This document shows, piece by piece, positions 8,073-17,102 of a DNA stretch of 64,000 bases. Source of the DNA: Exiguobacterium sibiricum 7-3 (GTDB lineage Bacteria > Bacillota > Bacilli > Exiguobacteriales > Exiguobacteriaceae); assembly GCF_000620865.1 (NCBI RefSeq), contig NZ_KK211190.1:2516779-2580778 (forward strand). Direction: 5' to 3'. The notes under the pieces were generated by a model. It searched no databases and was not told the origin of the DNA. It saw only the letters and a program-made list of their open reading frames with translations. The number at the start of each line of letters is the position of its first letter. The stretch's first letter is position 1. The translations under genes were made by a program, and so were the position numbers.

Positions 8073-9095
8073 ATGCACAGCAAGTGGATTCGGATCATCA
8101 TGATTATGTTAATGTCGCTTTTTCCTTTCTTCAGTTATGGTTTGACAGCAGATGCAGCGAGTTCGACATTTGTCACGAAAGGATCGACGACAAGCAAAGT
8201 CGTCGCACTGACGTTTGATGACGGTTCAGATGGTGGCAATATCACGAAGATTCTCAGCATCTTGAAAAGTAAAAACGTCAAGGCAACCTTCTTCCTGACC
8301 GGTGCAGGTGCGAACAATCACCCTCAACTGATTAAAAACATTGCAACCGCCACCCCGACGCATCAAATCGGGAACCACTCATACACGCACCCCGATTTCA
8401 CGAAATTAACCGCAGCTCAAATGACAAGCGAACTGTCCAAAACCGAGACATTGATCAAATCCCTGACCGGTCGGACGACTAAACCGATTTTCCGCGCACC
8501 GTTTGGCGCCAGTAACAGCACTGTCCTTGCCGCCGTCGGCAATGCCGGATATACAAAAACGATTCAATGGAACATCGATACGACCGACTGGAAAGGCATC
8601 AGTTCAACGGCCATTTTGGCGCGTGTCGTGCCGAACGTCGTACCGGGTTCCATCGTCTTGATGCACACCGGTGTAGGAGCACCGGGTACTCCTGTCGCTC
8701 TTCCCTCGATGATTTCGCAACTCAAAGCCAAAGGATATAAATTCGTCACGATCTCCGAATTACTGAAATTGCCTCCAAGCGGCAGTAAAACGTATACGGT
8801 TAAATCGGGCGATACCCTTTATAAAATCGCGAGCCTCTACAATGTCACAGTTGCCGCTCTCGCTAAAGCTAACAACATCACGAACTACAATCTGATCACT
8901 GTCGGGCAAGTCCTTGTCATCCCGGGGACAACCCCACCTCCAACCACTACCGTCACCTATACTGTCAAAGCCGGTGACACGTTATATTCCATTGCAACGA
9001 AGTATGGCGTGACTGTCACGGCTCTTGCCAGTGCCAACAAAATCACCAATGTCAATTTGATTTCGGTGGGACAAGTCCTTGTCATTCCGAAATAA
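8073..9095 (+). CDS. Secreted polysaccharide deacetylase with two C-terminal LysM domains
   Basis: Probably removes N-acetyl groups from peptidoglycan sugars, conferring lysozyme resistance or allowing wall remodelling. Residues 1-29 form a Sec signal peptide (cleavage near ADA-AS). The NodB domain carries all five motifs: TFDDG (47-51), HSYTH (102-106) for metal binding, RAPFG (141-145), DTTDW (169-173) and LMH (196-198). Two LysM repeats follow (about 240-283 and 295-338), separated by a Pro/Thr linker, and anchor the enzyme non-covalently to peptidoglycan. Length is 340 aa. RBS AAAGGAGGCG lies 8 bases upstream. Monocistronic, with a shared terminator. GlcNAc (PgdA-type) versus MurNAc (PdaA-type) preference cannot be told. 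Confidence 0.93.
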   Translation: MHSKWIRIIMIMLMSLFPFFSYGLTADAASSTFVTKGSTTSKVVALTFDDGSDGGNITKILSILKSKNVKATFFLTGAGANNHPQLIKNIATATPTHQIGNHSYTHPDFTKLTAAQMTSELSKTETLIKSLTGRTTKPIFRAPFGASNSTVLAAVGNAGYTKTIQWNIDTTDWKGISSTAILARVVPNVVPGSIVLMHTGVGAPGTPVALPSMISQLKAKGYKFVTISELLKLPPSGSKTYTVKSGDTLYKIASLYNVTVAALAKANNITNYNLITVGQVLVIPGTTPPPTTTVTYTVKAGDTLYSIATKYGVTVTALASANKITNVNLISVGQVLVIPK

Positions 9096-9099
9096 CTAA

Positions 9100-9136
9100 A
9101 AAAACACCTTCGTCCGCTAAAGACGAAGGTGTTTTT
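9100..9136 (+). terminator. Bidirectional terminator shared by the deacetylase gene and the lysine operon
   Basis: A perfect 15-bp stem (AAAAACACCTTCGTC at 9100-9114 with its complement at 9122-9136) lies between the convergent deacetylase and lysA genes, with A/T runs built into both ends. Confidence 0.92.
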
Positions 9137-9144
9137 GGGTCATT

Positions 9145-10458
9145 TTAAGAAGATGGAATGTTTTCCAATCCCAAATCACACTGAATCAAATCGGCATAGG
9201 TCTGGCGACGAACGACTTCACGGGAATCCCCTTCATTAACGAAGACGACGGCCGGACGTAAAAATTGATTGTAATTGCTCGCCATCGAATAGTTGTAGGC
9301 ACCTGTTCCGAACACAGCCAGTGTATCTCCACTGACAGGTTCCGCTAGATCAGCTGACTCAGCGACTAAATCTCCTGATTCACACGCCGCACCAACAACC
9401 GTTACATGACGTGTTTCTCCCTTGATTCGATTGGCGATGACGGTTTCATACACAGCACCATACAGTGCCGGACGGATATTGTCCGCCATTCCGCCGTCGA
9501 CTGACAGATACGTTCGGACGCCCTGCACTTCCTTGATGGCACCAACTGTATAAAGCGTCGTCCCGGCATTCGCGACGACCCAACGCCCCGGTTCAATCCC
9601 GATTCGTGGACGGTCAATCGCAAGACGCGTTGTCTCTTCATCGATGATCGCCATCACCCGCTCCATCGTTTGTTCAAAATCAAGCGGCTGATCGTCTTGC
9701 GTATAGGCAATCCCGAATCCACCGCCGAGATTCACTTCGCTTGCGATGAAGGATGTCCGTTCATGAATCGTTTCGACAAATCCCATCATCGTCCGGGCCG
9801 TCCGTTCAAACAGCTCAATCTCCTGAATCTGTGACCCGACGTGACAATGAATACCAAGCAGTACCAGGTGCTCCGCTGCCAGAATCGCTTCGACGGCTTC
9901 CAGATATGAATCGTCATGCGTCGAAAAACCGAACTTCGTGTCGACACCACCGGTCTGAATTTTCGTGTGAGCCCCGCCAATGACTTGCGGCACGATCCGA
10001 ATCAGGACGTGGACCGTTTGACACGCTTCTGCGGCAATCTGATTGAGTTGGGCGATTTCTTCATAATGATCGATGACGATTTTCCCGACACCCTCTTCGA
10101 CGGCATACCGTAAATCCTGAGTCGATTTGTTCGAGCCGTGGAAATAAATCCGTTCCGCCGGCACACCTGCTTTACGGGCGATGAATAGTTCACCGCCTGT
10201 CACGACGTCAATGCCAAGACCATGTCGGACGACTTGCTGGTAAACGGCACCAATCGTCAAGGCTTTAGAAGCAAACGAGGCGTACGTATTCGGAAATTTT
10301 TCTAAAAAGGCATCGCGTACGGTCGCCAGACGGTCCGTCAATTCACGTTCTGCCATGATATAGAGTGGTGTCCCGTATTGTTCGGCGAGCTTTGTTGCTT
10401 CCACCCCGTCAATCTGTAGTGCATTGTTTTGTTCCGTCAAATATTGGCTTCCGTACAT
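9145..10458 (-). CDS. lysA: Diaminopimelate decarboxylase
   Basis: Last step of lysine synthesis: decarboxylates meso-diaminopimelate to L-lysine with PLP. The 437-residue product has the alanine-racemase-like barrel with the PLP lysine in FASKAL (Lys65), the HCHVGSQI motif, the glycine-rich GGGFG phosphate loop, the EPGR motif and the catalytic Cys in CESGD. RBS AGGGGG is 7 bases from the ATG. It is the last gene of the riboswitch-controlled operon, 12 bases behind alr, and its product sets the split of DAP between wall and protein. Confidence 0.96.
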   Translation of the reverse strand: MYGSQYLTEQNNALQIDGVEATKLAEQYGTPLYIMAERELTDRLATVRDAFLEKFPNTYASFASKALTIGAVYQQVVRHGLGIDVVTGGELFIARKAGVPAERIYFHGSNKSTQDLRYAVEEGVGKIVIDHYEEIAQLNQIAAEACQTVHVLIRIVPQVIGGAHTKIQTGGVDTKFGFSTHDDSYLEAVEAILAAEHLVLLGIHCHVGSQIQEIELFERTARTMMGFVETIHERTSFIASEVNLGGGFGIAYTQDDQPLDFEQTMERVMAIIDEETTRLAIDRPRIGIEPGRWVVANAGTTLYTVGAIKEVQGVRTYLSVDGGMADNIRPALYGAVYETVIANRIKGETRHVTVVGAACESGDLVAESADLAEPVSGDTLAVFGTGAYNYSMASNYNQFLRPAVVFVNEGDSREVVRRQTYADLIQCDLGLENIPSS

Positions 10459-10470
10459 CTGAATTCCCCC

Positions 10471-11529
10471 TTATAAATAACGATGTGTTAAACGCCACGA
10501 ACGGGCGCACATCTGCTCCGAATTATTGGCTGTCCCGGTCCGGGTGATATCATCGATTTCAATACCATCGCCGTATAACACCACTTTATCACCAATCTCA
10601 ACCGTCGAATCCACGGCAATGAACGTATGACTCATAAACAACTTACTGATGATCGGATAACGTTTCCCGTTGATAATGACGGGCAGTGAGGACCGTCCGC
10701 GAACGACCCCGTCCCCGTACCCGACCGGCAGAACCGCAACACGAATCGCTGTCGGTGCCGTATACGACGTACCGTAGCCGACGTGTTCGCCTGCTTCCAC
10801 TTGACGAATCTCAACGACTTCCGTCGTCATCCGGAGCGATGGCACGAGCCAGTCCATTTTTTCAATCGGTGAGTAACCGAACAGGAAGATGCCGGGCCGG
10901 ACGTAATTGCAACAGGCAAGGCGCGGATCATGTTTGACGATCGTTGCACTGTTTTCGGCATGGATGTATGTGAACGCGTGTTTCTCCTGTAACGGATTCC
11001 CGATTTTGAGGAATCGTTCGACTTGACCGTCATGATCGGCTCCCGGCTCATCGGCAAGCGGGAAATGCGTATAGAGACCCGTCATGATCAGTTCCTGCTC
11101 CTGTACGGTTTCGAGCACTGCTAACGCTTCTTCCAGCGAACTGACACCAAAACGGTTCATCCCGACATTTATTTTTAGATGAAGTTCAATTCCCGATAAA
11201 TCCGCCTGATGGCGTTGCAGCCAATCGAGCGAAGGAATTCCGAGCGCTACTCCGTGCAAGCGGACCTCTTTGAAGTGCGATGCCGGATTCATCGCCAGGA
11301 CATAACTGTCTGGAAAATTCGTTTTGATTTCAATTGCTTCGTAGACTTCTGCCACTGCGAAATGCCGGACACCGGCTTCCATCAATGTGGCAACCATCTC
11401 AATCATTCCTAAGTTATAAGCATTGTTTTTGACGACGGCAAAAATCTGCTTATTGGACCGGGCGAAAACCGATGCGACATTATGCCGCACCGCTTCCCGA
11501 TCGATTGTAACGATAGTTCGTGAACTCAT
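10471..11529 (-). CDS. alr2: Alanine racemase-family protein, divergent Alr2 subgroup
   Basis: A 352-residue fold-type III PLP protein. The PLP lysine is present in AVVKNNAYNLG, but the usual KANAYGHG is altered; the catalytic tyrosine region is VGYGTSYTA; and the usual CMDQ loop that lines the alanine site is replaced by LFMSHTF. The same changes (KNNAY, INGKRYPI...MSH, NSEQ near the C-terminus) are, from memory, found in S. aureus Alr2, which sits at the same place in its lysine operon and whose contribution to D-alanine supply is doubtful. The frame is open to 11565, but the ATG at 11529 is the start: it overlaps the stop of the aminotransferase gene as TAATG, a coupled arrangement. Racemase activity is likely; the true substrate is uncertain. 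Confidence 0.88.
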   Translation of the reverse strand: MSSRTIVTIDREAVRHNVASVFARSNKQIFAVVKNNAYNLGMIEMVATLMEAGVRHFAVAEVYEAIEIKTNFPDSYVLAMNPASHFKEVRLHGVALGIPSLDWLQRHQADLSGIELHLKINVGMNRFGVSSLEEALAVLETVQEQELIMTGLYTHFPLADEPGADHDGQVERFLKIGNPLQEKHAFTYIHAENSATIVKHDPRLACCNYVRPGIFLFGYSPIEKMDWLVPSLRMTTEVVEIRQVEAGEHVGYGTSYTAPTAIRVAVLPVGYGDGVVRGRSSLPVIINGKRYPIISKLFMSHTFIAVDSTVEIGDKVVLYGDGIEIDDITRTGTANNSEQMCARSWRLTHRYL

Positions 11530-12461
11530 TATTCTGCGATGGCTGGTGTCACGTAAGTCAACCACGATGCATATTGTGGCAGTTGACCCGAGACCGCTTG
11601 ACGGTAAAGACCAAGTAACTCATCTGCGACAGCCCGTGTTCCGCCGTTGATGACGATATGATCAATTTCACCGACACTTGTGATTTCTGCAGCCGTACCT
11701 GTTAAGAAGATTTCGTCTGCAACGTATAACTCATCACGGCCGATGTGACGCTCGACGACCGGATATCCCTGATCCTGTGCGAGACGCATGATGACTTGAC
11801 GTGTGATCCCGTCCAATACTGAACAATCGAGTGAAGGCGTGTAGATCGTGCCGTTTTTCAACATGAACAAGTTGGCAACACTCGCTTCACTGACATTTCC
11901 GTTCATATCAAGGGCAATCGCCTCATCAAATCCATCACGAAGTGCTTCCCCTTTTAAGAGTTGCGAGTTCATGTAGTTGGCGGCAGCTTTTGCCTGCATT
12001 GGCATCATCGTTGACGAAACACGGCGGTAAGAAGCGACTTTCGCCCGGATACCGGTACCTTTGTCAAAGTATTCACCAAGTTCCCAACAAGAAATACCGA
12101 CGTGAACCGTCGTATCTTTTGCCATCAATGCCTGCCACGGTGTACCGAGGAAAACAAACGGGCGGATGTAACAAGACTCAAAGCCGTTTTTGGCGACAAG
12201 ATCAATCGTCGCTTGAACAAGTTCTTCCACTGTATAAGGAATCGTCACGTGATAGAACGCGCAACTGCGGAACAGACGTTCAATGTGTTCCGTCAATTGG
12301 AAAATCGCCGGACCATCCGGTGTCGCATACGCACGGATGCCTTCAAAAAATCCGCTTCCGTAATGAATCGCATGGGACATGACGCTCGTATTTGCCTCTT
12401 TTGGATCATGAAAAACCCCGTCTAACCAAATTGCTTCTCCATACTGTGTATCCACTGCCAT
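11529..12461 (-). CDS. ilvE: Class IV (branched-chain type) aminotransferase in the lysine operon
   Basis: A 310-residue fold-type IV PLP aminotransferase closely resembling E. coli IlvE along its length (HALHYG-like SHAIHYGSGFFEG, IRPFVFLG, PLP lysine in QAKAAANY, GTAAEIT). By family it transaminates branched-chain amino acids with 2-oxoglutarate. Its place is notable: it lies between the acetyl-DAP pathway gene dapH and alr2, where S. aureus has the M20 deacetylase gene, and no ilv or leu gene is near. Either it provides an amino-transfer step of the acetylated DAP branch, replacing PatA, or it links branched-chain and lysine status. RBS GAGGAGG lies 7 bases upstream; 25 bases separate it from dapH. 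Confidence 0.9.
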   Translation of the reverse strand: MAVDTQYGEAIWLDGVFHDPKEANTSVMSHAIHYGSGFFEGIRAYATPDGPAIFQLTEHIERLFRSCAFYHVTIPYTVEELVQATIDLVAKNGFESCYIRPFVFLGTPWQALMAKDTTVHVGISCWELGEYFDKGTGIRAKVASYRRVSSTMMPMQAKAAANYMNSQLLKGEALRDGFDEAIALDMNGNVSEASVANLFMLKNGTIYTPSLDCSVLDGITRQVIMRLAQDQGYPVVERHIGRDELYVADEIFLTGTAAEITSVGEIDHIVINGGTRAVADELLGLYRQAVSGQLPQYASWLTYVTPAIAE

Positions 12462-12486
12462 GTGTTTTCCTCCTCTTCGACGTCAA

Positions 12487-13194
12487 TCAGAGTGAACGTA
12501 AATCATCCACCAGTTGCGTCTTCTCTGCTGTTTTTGCATCTTTCTGTTTGATGACACGTGCTGGCGTACCAGCCACTACGCTGCCTGCAGGAACGTCTTC
12601 TGTGACGACACTGCCTGCTGCGACGACCGCATCTTTTCCGACGCGGACACCTTCTAGGATGACGGCATTCGCTCCGATTAAGACACCATCTTCAATGATG
12701 ACCGGTGTTTTTGAAGGTGGTTCAAGAACCCCTGCGACCACGGCACCGGCGCCGACATGAACGTTTTTGCCGATTGTGCCACGTGCTCCGACAACGGCGT
12801 TCATATCAATCATTGTACCATCTCCGATTGATGCACCGATATTAATGATTGCGCCCATCATGATGACCGCGTTATCGCCGATGACGACATGATCGCGAAT
12901 CCATGAACCCGGTTCGATCCGGGCATTCAAATGACGTGTATCAAGCATCGGCACGGCACTGTTGCGGCGGTCATATTCGACATGCACTTCAGTAATCCGG
13001 TCTGCATATTCTTCTAAGAAAGTTGAAGCAAGTCCTGCATCAGCGAAGAAAATTTTTGATTGATCCGTTCCGAATGCCGTCGCTCCTTCAATCGTCAGTC
13101 CTGCCAAGTCACCATTGACGTATAGTTTAACCGGTGTTTGTTTTTTAGCATCTTTAATGAATTTTGCAATTTCATAAGCATCAGTTAATAACAT
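12487..13194 (-). CDS. dapH: Tetrahydrodipicolinate N-acetyltransferase
   Basis: Acetylates tetrahydrodipicolinate using acetyl-CoA, committing the operon to the acetylated DAP branch. The 235-residue product has the DapH N-terminal domain (about 1-90) and a left-handed beta-helix of hexapeptide repeats (about 90-200, [17 protein letters not shown] and similar), with a C-terminal [11 protein letters not shown]. The frame extends to 13278, but the ATG at 13194 follows CAGGAGG by 6 bases and starts [13 protein letters not shown], as in B. subtilis DapH. It overlaps the end of dapB by 14 bases. The partner N-acetyl-DAP deacetylase and the usual PatA aminotransferase are not in this operon. Confidence 0.94.
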   Translation of the reverse strand: MLLTDAYEIAKFIKDAKKQTPVKLYVNGDLAGLTIEGATAFGTDQSKIFFADAGLASTFLEEYADRITEVHVEYDRRNSAVPMLDTRHLNARIEPGSWIRDHVVIGDNAVIMMGAIINIGASIGDGTMIDMNAVVGARGTIGKNVHVGAGAVVAGVLEPPSKTPVIIEDGVLIGANAVILEGVRVGKDAVVAAGSVVTEDVPAGSVVAGTPARVIKQKDAKTAEKTQLVDDLRSL

Positions 13195-13927
13195 GTGAAT
13201 CCTCCTGTGTGTAAAGCGTCTCCAGTGTATAGAGTCCCGCTGATTTTTGAATGAGCGCTTCCGCTGCCTTGATTGCACCTGAAGCGAATACTTTTTTGGA
13301 TAACGCCGTGTGTTTGATTTCGATCAACTCATCGACACCCGCAAACAATACTTCATGTTCGCCGAAAATCGTTCCCCCACGCATCGAGTGCATCCCGATT
13401 TCGTTTGGCTCCCGCTTCTCACGCGTCGACTCCCGTTCGTAGACAGGTTGGACATTTCGTAAATCCTGGATGGTCCGGAGCAACAGCTCCGCCGTCCCGC
13501 TCGGTGCATCGACTTTTTGATTGTGGTGTTTCTCAAGCAGTTCGATGTCGAATGCTCCGGCGAGCGGAACGAGTGTTTTTAACAGCTGTTGCATCATCGC
13601 GATTCCAAACGACATGTTATACGATTGGAAAATCGGAATTTGTGTCGAAGCATCGCGAATCGTCTGCAGTTCCGCTTCCGAGAAACCCGTCGTCGCAATG
13701 ACGAGTGGTGTCTTCGTTTTAATCCCATAAGCAAGCAAGTCCGGCAAAAGACTCGGATGTGAGAAGTCAATGATTGCATCGACCGATTCCGTCATCTCGG
13801 CGAGCGTGCCGTATGAGGGAACACGTTCCGCCGTTTTCGTTTTGTCGATGACGGCGACGACAGCATCCGGTGCCAGTTCATGCACGTAATGTCCTGTCGC
13901 TCCGTATCCGTGAATGGCGAGTCTCAT
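13181..13927 (-). CDS. dapB: 4-Hydroxy-tetrahydrodipicolinate reductase
   Basis: NAD(P)H-dependent reduction of the DapA product to tetrahydrodipicolinate. At 248 residues it has an N-terminal Rossmann motif of reduced length (IHGYGATGH), the FS-HP loop (IIDFSHPS), the catalytic region [15 protein letters not shown] with His and Lys, and the C-terminal substrate domain. Its start overlaps the dapA stop by 4 bases (ATGA), and its 3' end overlaps the dapH start. It is slightly shorter than E. coli DapB and resembles the short Gram-positive form. Confidence 0.95.
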   Translation of the reverse strand: MRLAIHGYGATGHYVHELAPDAVVAVIDKTKTAERVPSYGTLAEMTESVDAIIDFSHPSLLPDLLAYGIKTKTPLVIATTGFSEAELQTIRDASTQIPIFQSYNMSFGIAMMQQLLKTLVPLAGAFDIELLEKHHNQKVDAPSGTAELLLRTIQDLRNVQPVYERESTREKREPNEIGMHSMRGGTIFGEHEVLFAGVDELIEIKHTALSKKVFASGAIKAAEALIQKSAGLYTLETLYTQEDSHVIN

Positions 13928-14805
13928 CCAACCACTCCTTTATAACTCCGCATCGTCTCAAGCAGGTGCGCATGTCCCGCTTCCGACTGACGGACGAGCG
14001 GCAGACGGGGAGCACCAACAGCAATTCCGATTTCTTCAAGTGCTGCTTTGACGGGAATCGGATTGACATCGCTGAACAAGGCGGAAATGACGGGCATCAG
14101 ATCACTCTGAATCCGGCGTGCCGTGTCGTAGTCATTTGCGAGCAGGGCTTCTGCCAAAGCTTGCGTCTCAGCTGGATACGGATTCGACAAGACGGAAATC
14201 ACGCCTTGTGCCCCCCATGCCATATAAGGAAGAATTTGATCATCGTTACCGCAGAAGACTGCAAAGCCATCTGGTAAGGCCGTCATCAATTCCCCCATGA
14301 AACTGACGTCTCCACTTGCTTCTTTAAACGCTTGGATGTTCGGATGTTTGGCAAGTGTGACGGCTGTTTCGACGGAAATCGCGACCCCTGTCCGTGACGG
14401 AACATTGTAGAGCATGATTGGCAAATCGACTGCATCCGCAACCGCCGTGAAGTGGGCGACGAGTCCTGCTTGCGATGTCTTATTGTAGTAAGGTGTGACC
14501 AGCATGGCAGCATCCGCACCGAGTCGGGCTGCCGTCTGTGTTTTTTCAATCGTTTGAGCCGTATTGTTCGTTCCTGTTCCGGCAATGACCGGGACACGTC
14601 CAGCTGTCACGCGGACTGCCGTTTCAAGTAACGTTTCAAACTCTTCATTCGTCAACGTTGACCCTTCTCCGGTCGTTCCCCCGACGACTAACGCTTGAAT
14701 GTTCGCTGCGAGTTGTTGTTCGATCAGTTGTTCAAATACCGCTAAATCCAGCTCACCGGTTGATGTAAATGGTGTAGCCAGTGCTGTTCCTGCTCCTTTA
14801 AACAT
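13924..14805 (-). CDS. dapA: 4-Hydroxy-tetrahydrodipicolinate synthase
   Basis: Condenses pyruvate with aspartate semialdehyde, the first committed step to DAP and lysine. The 293-residue TIM barrel carries GTTGE (44-48), the catalytic tyrosine in LYNVPSRTG and the Schiff-base lysine in IQAFKEASGD. RBS GAGGAGG lies 7 bases before the ATG; the gap to asd is 20 bases. In most Gram-positive bacteria the enzyme is not feedback-inhibited by lysine, so control probably rests on the riboswitch and on LysC. Confidence 0.96.
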   Translation of the reverse strand: MFKGAGTALATPFTSTGELDLAVFEQLIEQQLAANIQALVVGGTTGEGSTLTNEEFETLLETAVRVTAGRVPVIAGTGTNNTAQTIEKTQTAARLGADAAMLVTPYYNKTSQAGLVAHFTAVADAVDLPIMLYNVPSRTGVAISVETAVTLAKHPNIQAFKEASGDVSFMGELMTALPDGFAVFCGNDDQILPYMAWGAQGVISVLSNPYPAETQALAEALLANDYDTARRIQSDLMPVISALFSDVNPIPVKAALEEIGIAVGAPRLPLVRQSEAGHAHLLETMRSYKGVVG

Positions 14806-14825
14806 ATCGGATTCCTCCTCGTTTC

Positions 14826-15818
14826 TTACGAATGGATTGAACTTTCAAGTGCTTGACGCGCTACTTGGACAGCGTTCGAAGCGGCCCCTTTACGGATATT
14901 ATCGGCAACACACCAGATATGGAACGTATTGGCGAGACTTTGATCCTGACGAATTCGTCCGACATAGACGTCGTCTGTTCCGCTTGCATCAAGCGGCATC
15001 GGATATTGGTTTTGACTGACATCATCGACCAAAACGACGCCTGGTGCTTCAGCTAATGCGGCGCGGATGGCTGCAACGCTTGTCTCCTGCTCGAATGTCA
15101 CGTTGATCGCGACAGAATGAGAGTTCGTGACCGGGACACGAACACATGTCGCACTGACCGGTAACTCCGGTAACTGGAAGATTTTCCGCGTTTCGTCAAT
15201 CATCTTCTGTTCTTCTTTCGTATAGCCGTCCGGTAAGAACACATCGATATGCGGCAGGATATTATCGTAAATCGGATGCGGATAGTTGACCGGTTCTTCG
15301 CCGCGGCTTCCGCGGGCTAAATCCTCGATTCCTTTTTGACCGGAACCGGACACGGCTTGATACGTCGTATAGTTAACACGTTTCAAACCAAATTGTTGAA
15401 GTGGTGCTAGGGCGACGACCGATTGAATCGTCGAACAGTTCGGGTTGGCAATCAAACGGTCATTTGGTCCGATTGCTTGCGGATTCACTTCCGGTACGAC
15501 AAGCGGGATATCGGCCTGCATCCGGAAGGCGCTTGAATTGTCGACGACCAGTGTGCCTGCTGCAGCCAGTAACGGTGCATACTGCTCACTGATGCTGCCG
15601 CCTGCTGCAAACAGCGCCACATCGATGCCGTCTTCCGTGATCCGTTCAGATAATGCTTGAATCGTGACGTCCTGTCCTTTGAACTGGACGGTTTTCCCGG
15701 CAGAACGGGCTGAAGCGTACGCTGAAATCTGACGAACCGGAAAGTCGAGTTCCGCCAGGACTTGTAACATTTTTTGACCAACGGCGCCGGTTGCGCCAAT
15801 GACTGCGACATGATACAT
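14826..15818 (-). CDS. asd: Aspartate-semialdehyde dehydrogenase
   Basis: Reduces aspartyl phosphate to aspartate semialdehyde with NADPH. The 330-residue product has the N-terminal Rossmann motif IGATGAVGQ (8-16), the catalytic cysteine in NPNCSTIQ and the catalytic His region (RVPVTNSHS). AAGGAGG is 6 bases before the ATG, and the gene begins 12 bases after lysC. The semialdehyde also supplies threonine and methionine, so putting asd under lysine control ties those pathways to this operon unless a second copy exists elsewhere. Confidence 0.96.
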   Translation of the reverse strand: MYHVAVIGATGAVGQKMLQVLAELDFPVRQISAYASARSAGKTVQFKGQDVTIQALSERITEDGIDVALFAAGGSISEQYAPLLAAAGTLVVDNSSAFRMQADIPLVVPEVNPQAIGPNDRLIANPNCSTIQSVVALAPLQQFGLKRVNYTTYQAVSGSGQKGIEDLARGSRGEEPVNYPHPIYDNILPHIDVFLPDGYTKEEQKMIDETRKIFQLPELPVSATCVRVPVTNSHSVAINVTFEQETSVAAIRAALAEAPGVVLVDDVSQNQYPMPLDASGTDDVYVGRIRQDQSLANTFHIWCVADNIRKGAASNAVQVARQALESSIHS

Positions 15819-15830
15819 ATGATTTCCTCC

Positions 15831-17030
15831 TTACAGGTCGAATGCTTGAGCGATTGCTGCGACGGTCCGTTCGATGTCAGCTTGGGCAATCGTATATGAG
15901 ATGCTGATCTCTGATGTTGTAACCTGATAAAACGTGATGTTTTCGGCCCGGAAAATCGCAAATAATTTCGAAGCGACGCCGGTTGCATCCCGCATGCCGA
16001 TTCCGACGACCGATAATTTGGCATGTTGGTTATGACGATCGACTTTGACGGTCGGGAAACGATTGATGATATCCTGCAAAGCCTCTTCCAAAAACTCTTC
16101 TTCGTCTAACGGACAAGAGAAGGAAAGGAAGATGTCACTGTCAAACGTCGTCTGACTGATCATATCAATGTTGACGTGGCGACCTGACAACAGTTCAAAG
16201 ATATCCGCGACCGCTGAATTCGTCTGTGGAACGTGTTTGATTGATACCGTCAGGACGTTTTTCGTCACACTGACACTCGTTACTGCTTTCTGTTCCATCG
16301 TTTCCGTTGCCTCCATAATCCAAGTCCCTCTTTTCGATTCTAGTGTTTTTCCGACGAAGATGTGGACGCCGTATTTTTTACCGAGTTCGACACTGCGCAT
16401 CTCCATGACTTTTGAGCCAAGAGCACTCATTTCCATCATCTCATCGTATGAAATGTGCGGAATCGGCTGCGCTGCAGCATGAATCCGTGGATCTGCCGTA
16501 TAGACACCGTCAACATCCGTATAGATCTCACAACGTTTATCAAGGACGGCTGCTAAGGCAACGGCTGTCGTATCTGATCCGCCGCGTCCGAGCGTCGTGA
16601 CATCCCCCAGTTCATTGACCCCTTGGAAACCGGCGACGATGATCACATCGTAGGTTTCAAGTTTTTTCCGGAGCAGTTCACCGTCGATTTGTTTGATTTT
16701 ACTTTTCGTATGCAGCCCCATCGTACTGATGCCGGCTTGGGCTCCCGTTTGCGACAAGGCTTTTGTCCCAAGTGAATTCAGCGCGATGCTGAGTAACGAA
16801 ATCGTCTGTTCTTCTCCGATTGCAAGCAGACGATCCAGTTCGCGCCGTTCCGGCCGGTCCGTAATGGCTTGGGCTTGCGCAATCAATGAATCCGTCATTT
16901 TCCCCATCGCTGACACGACGACGACTAATTTCTCCCCTTGATCCGTCCGATTCTTCAAATAATTCGCAATTGACTGAATCTGTTCGACAGTCGCAACCGA
17001 ACTACCACCAAATTTAAGTACAGTTGTCAC
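15831..17030 (-). CDS. lysC: Lysine-sensitive aspartate kinase
   Basis: Phosphorylates aspartate, the entry step of the aspartate family. The 399-residue product begins with the kinase motif KFGGSSVA (6-13), contains GRGGSDTTA and two C-terminal ACT-type regulatory domains (about 265-399), indicating feedback inhibition by an amino acid end product. The start codon is GTG at 17030, with AAAGGAG 7 bases upstream. It is the first gene behind the lysine riboswitch, as in B. subtilis and S. aureus lysC. In B. subtilis a separate beta subunit is made from an internal start; I did not find a convincing internal site here. Confidence 0.95.
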   Translation of the reverse strand: MTTVLKFGGSSVATVEQIQSIANYLKNRTDQGEKLVVVVSAMGKMTDSLIAQAQAITDRPERRELDRLLAIGEEQTISLLSIALNSLGTKALSQTGAQAGISTMGLHTKSKIKQIDGELLRKKLETYDVIIVAGFQGVNELGDVTTLGRGGSDTTAVALAAVLDKRCEIYTDVDGVYTADPRIHAAAQPIPHISYDEMMEMSALGSKVMEMRSVELGKKYGVHIFVGKTLESKRGTWIMEATETMEQKAVTSVSVTKNVLTVSIKHVPQTNSAVADIFELLSGRHVNIDMISQTTFDSDIFLSFSCPLDEEEFLEEALQDIINRFPTVKVDRHNQHAKLSVVGIGMRDATGVASKLFAIFRAENITFYQVTTSEISISYTIAQADIERTVAAIAQAFDL

Positions 17031-17054
17031 AATCCTATCTCCTTTTGTCCCGAA

Positions 17055-17102
17055 ACAGAAAAAAACGACGGGCCGGTAGGAGCGTTCCTACGGCCCGTCG
17101 TT
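17055..17102 (-). terminator. Riboswitch-controlled intrinsic terminator before lysC
   Basis: ACGACGGGCCGTAGGA-type stem (complement of 17065-17102) with a short loop, followed on the minus strand by a run of seven T. It lies between the lysine aptamer and lysC and is the expression platform: lysine binding should favour it. Confidence 0.9.
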
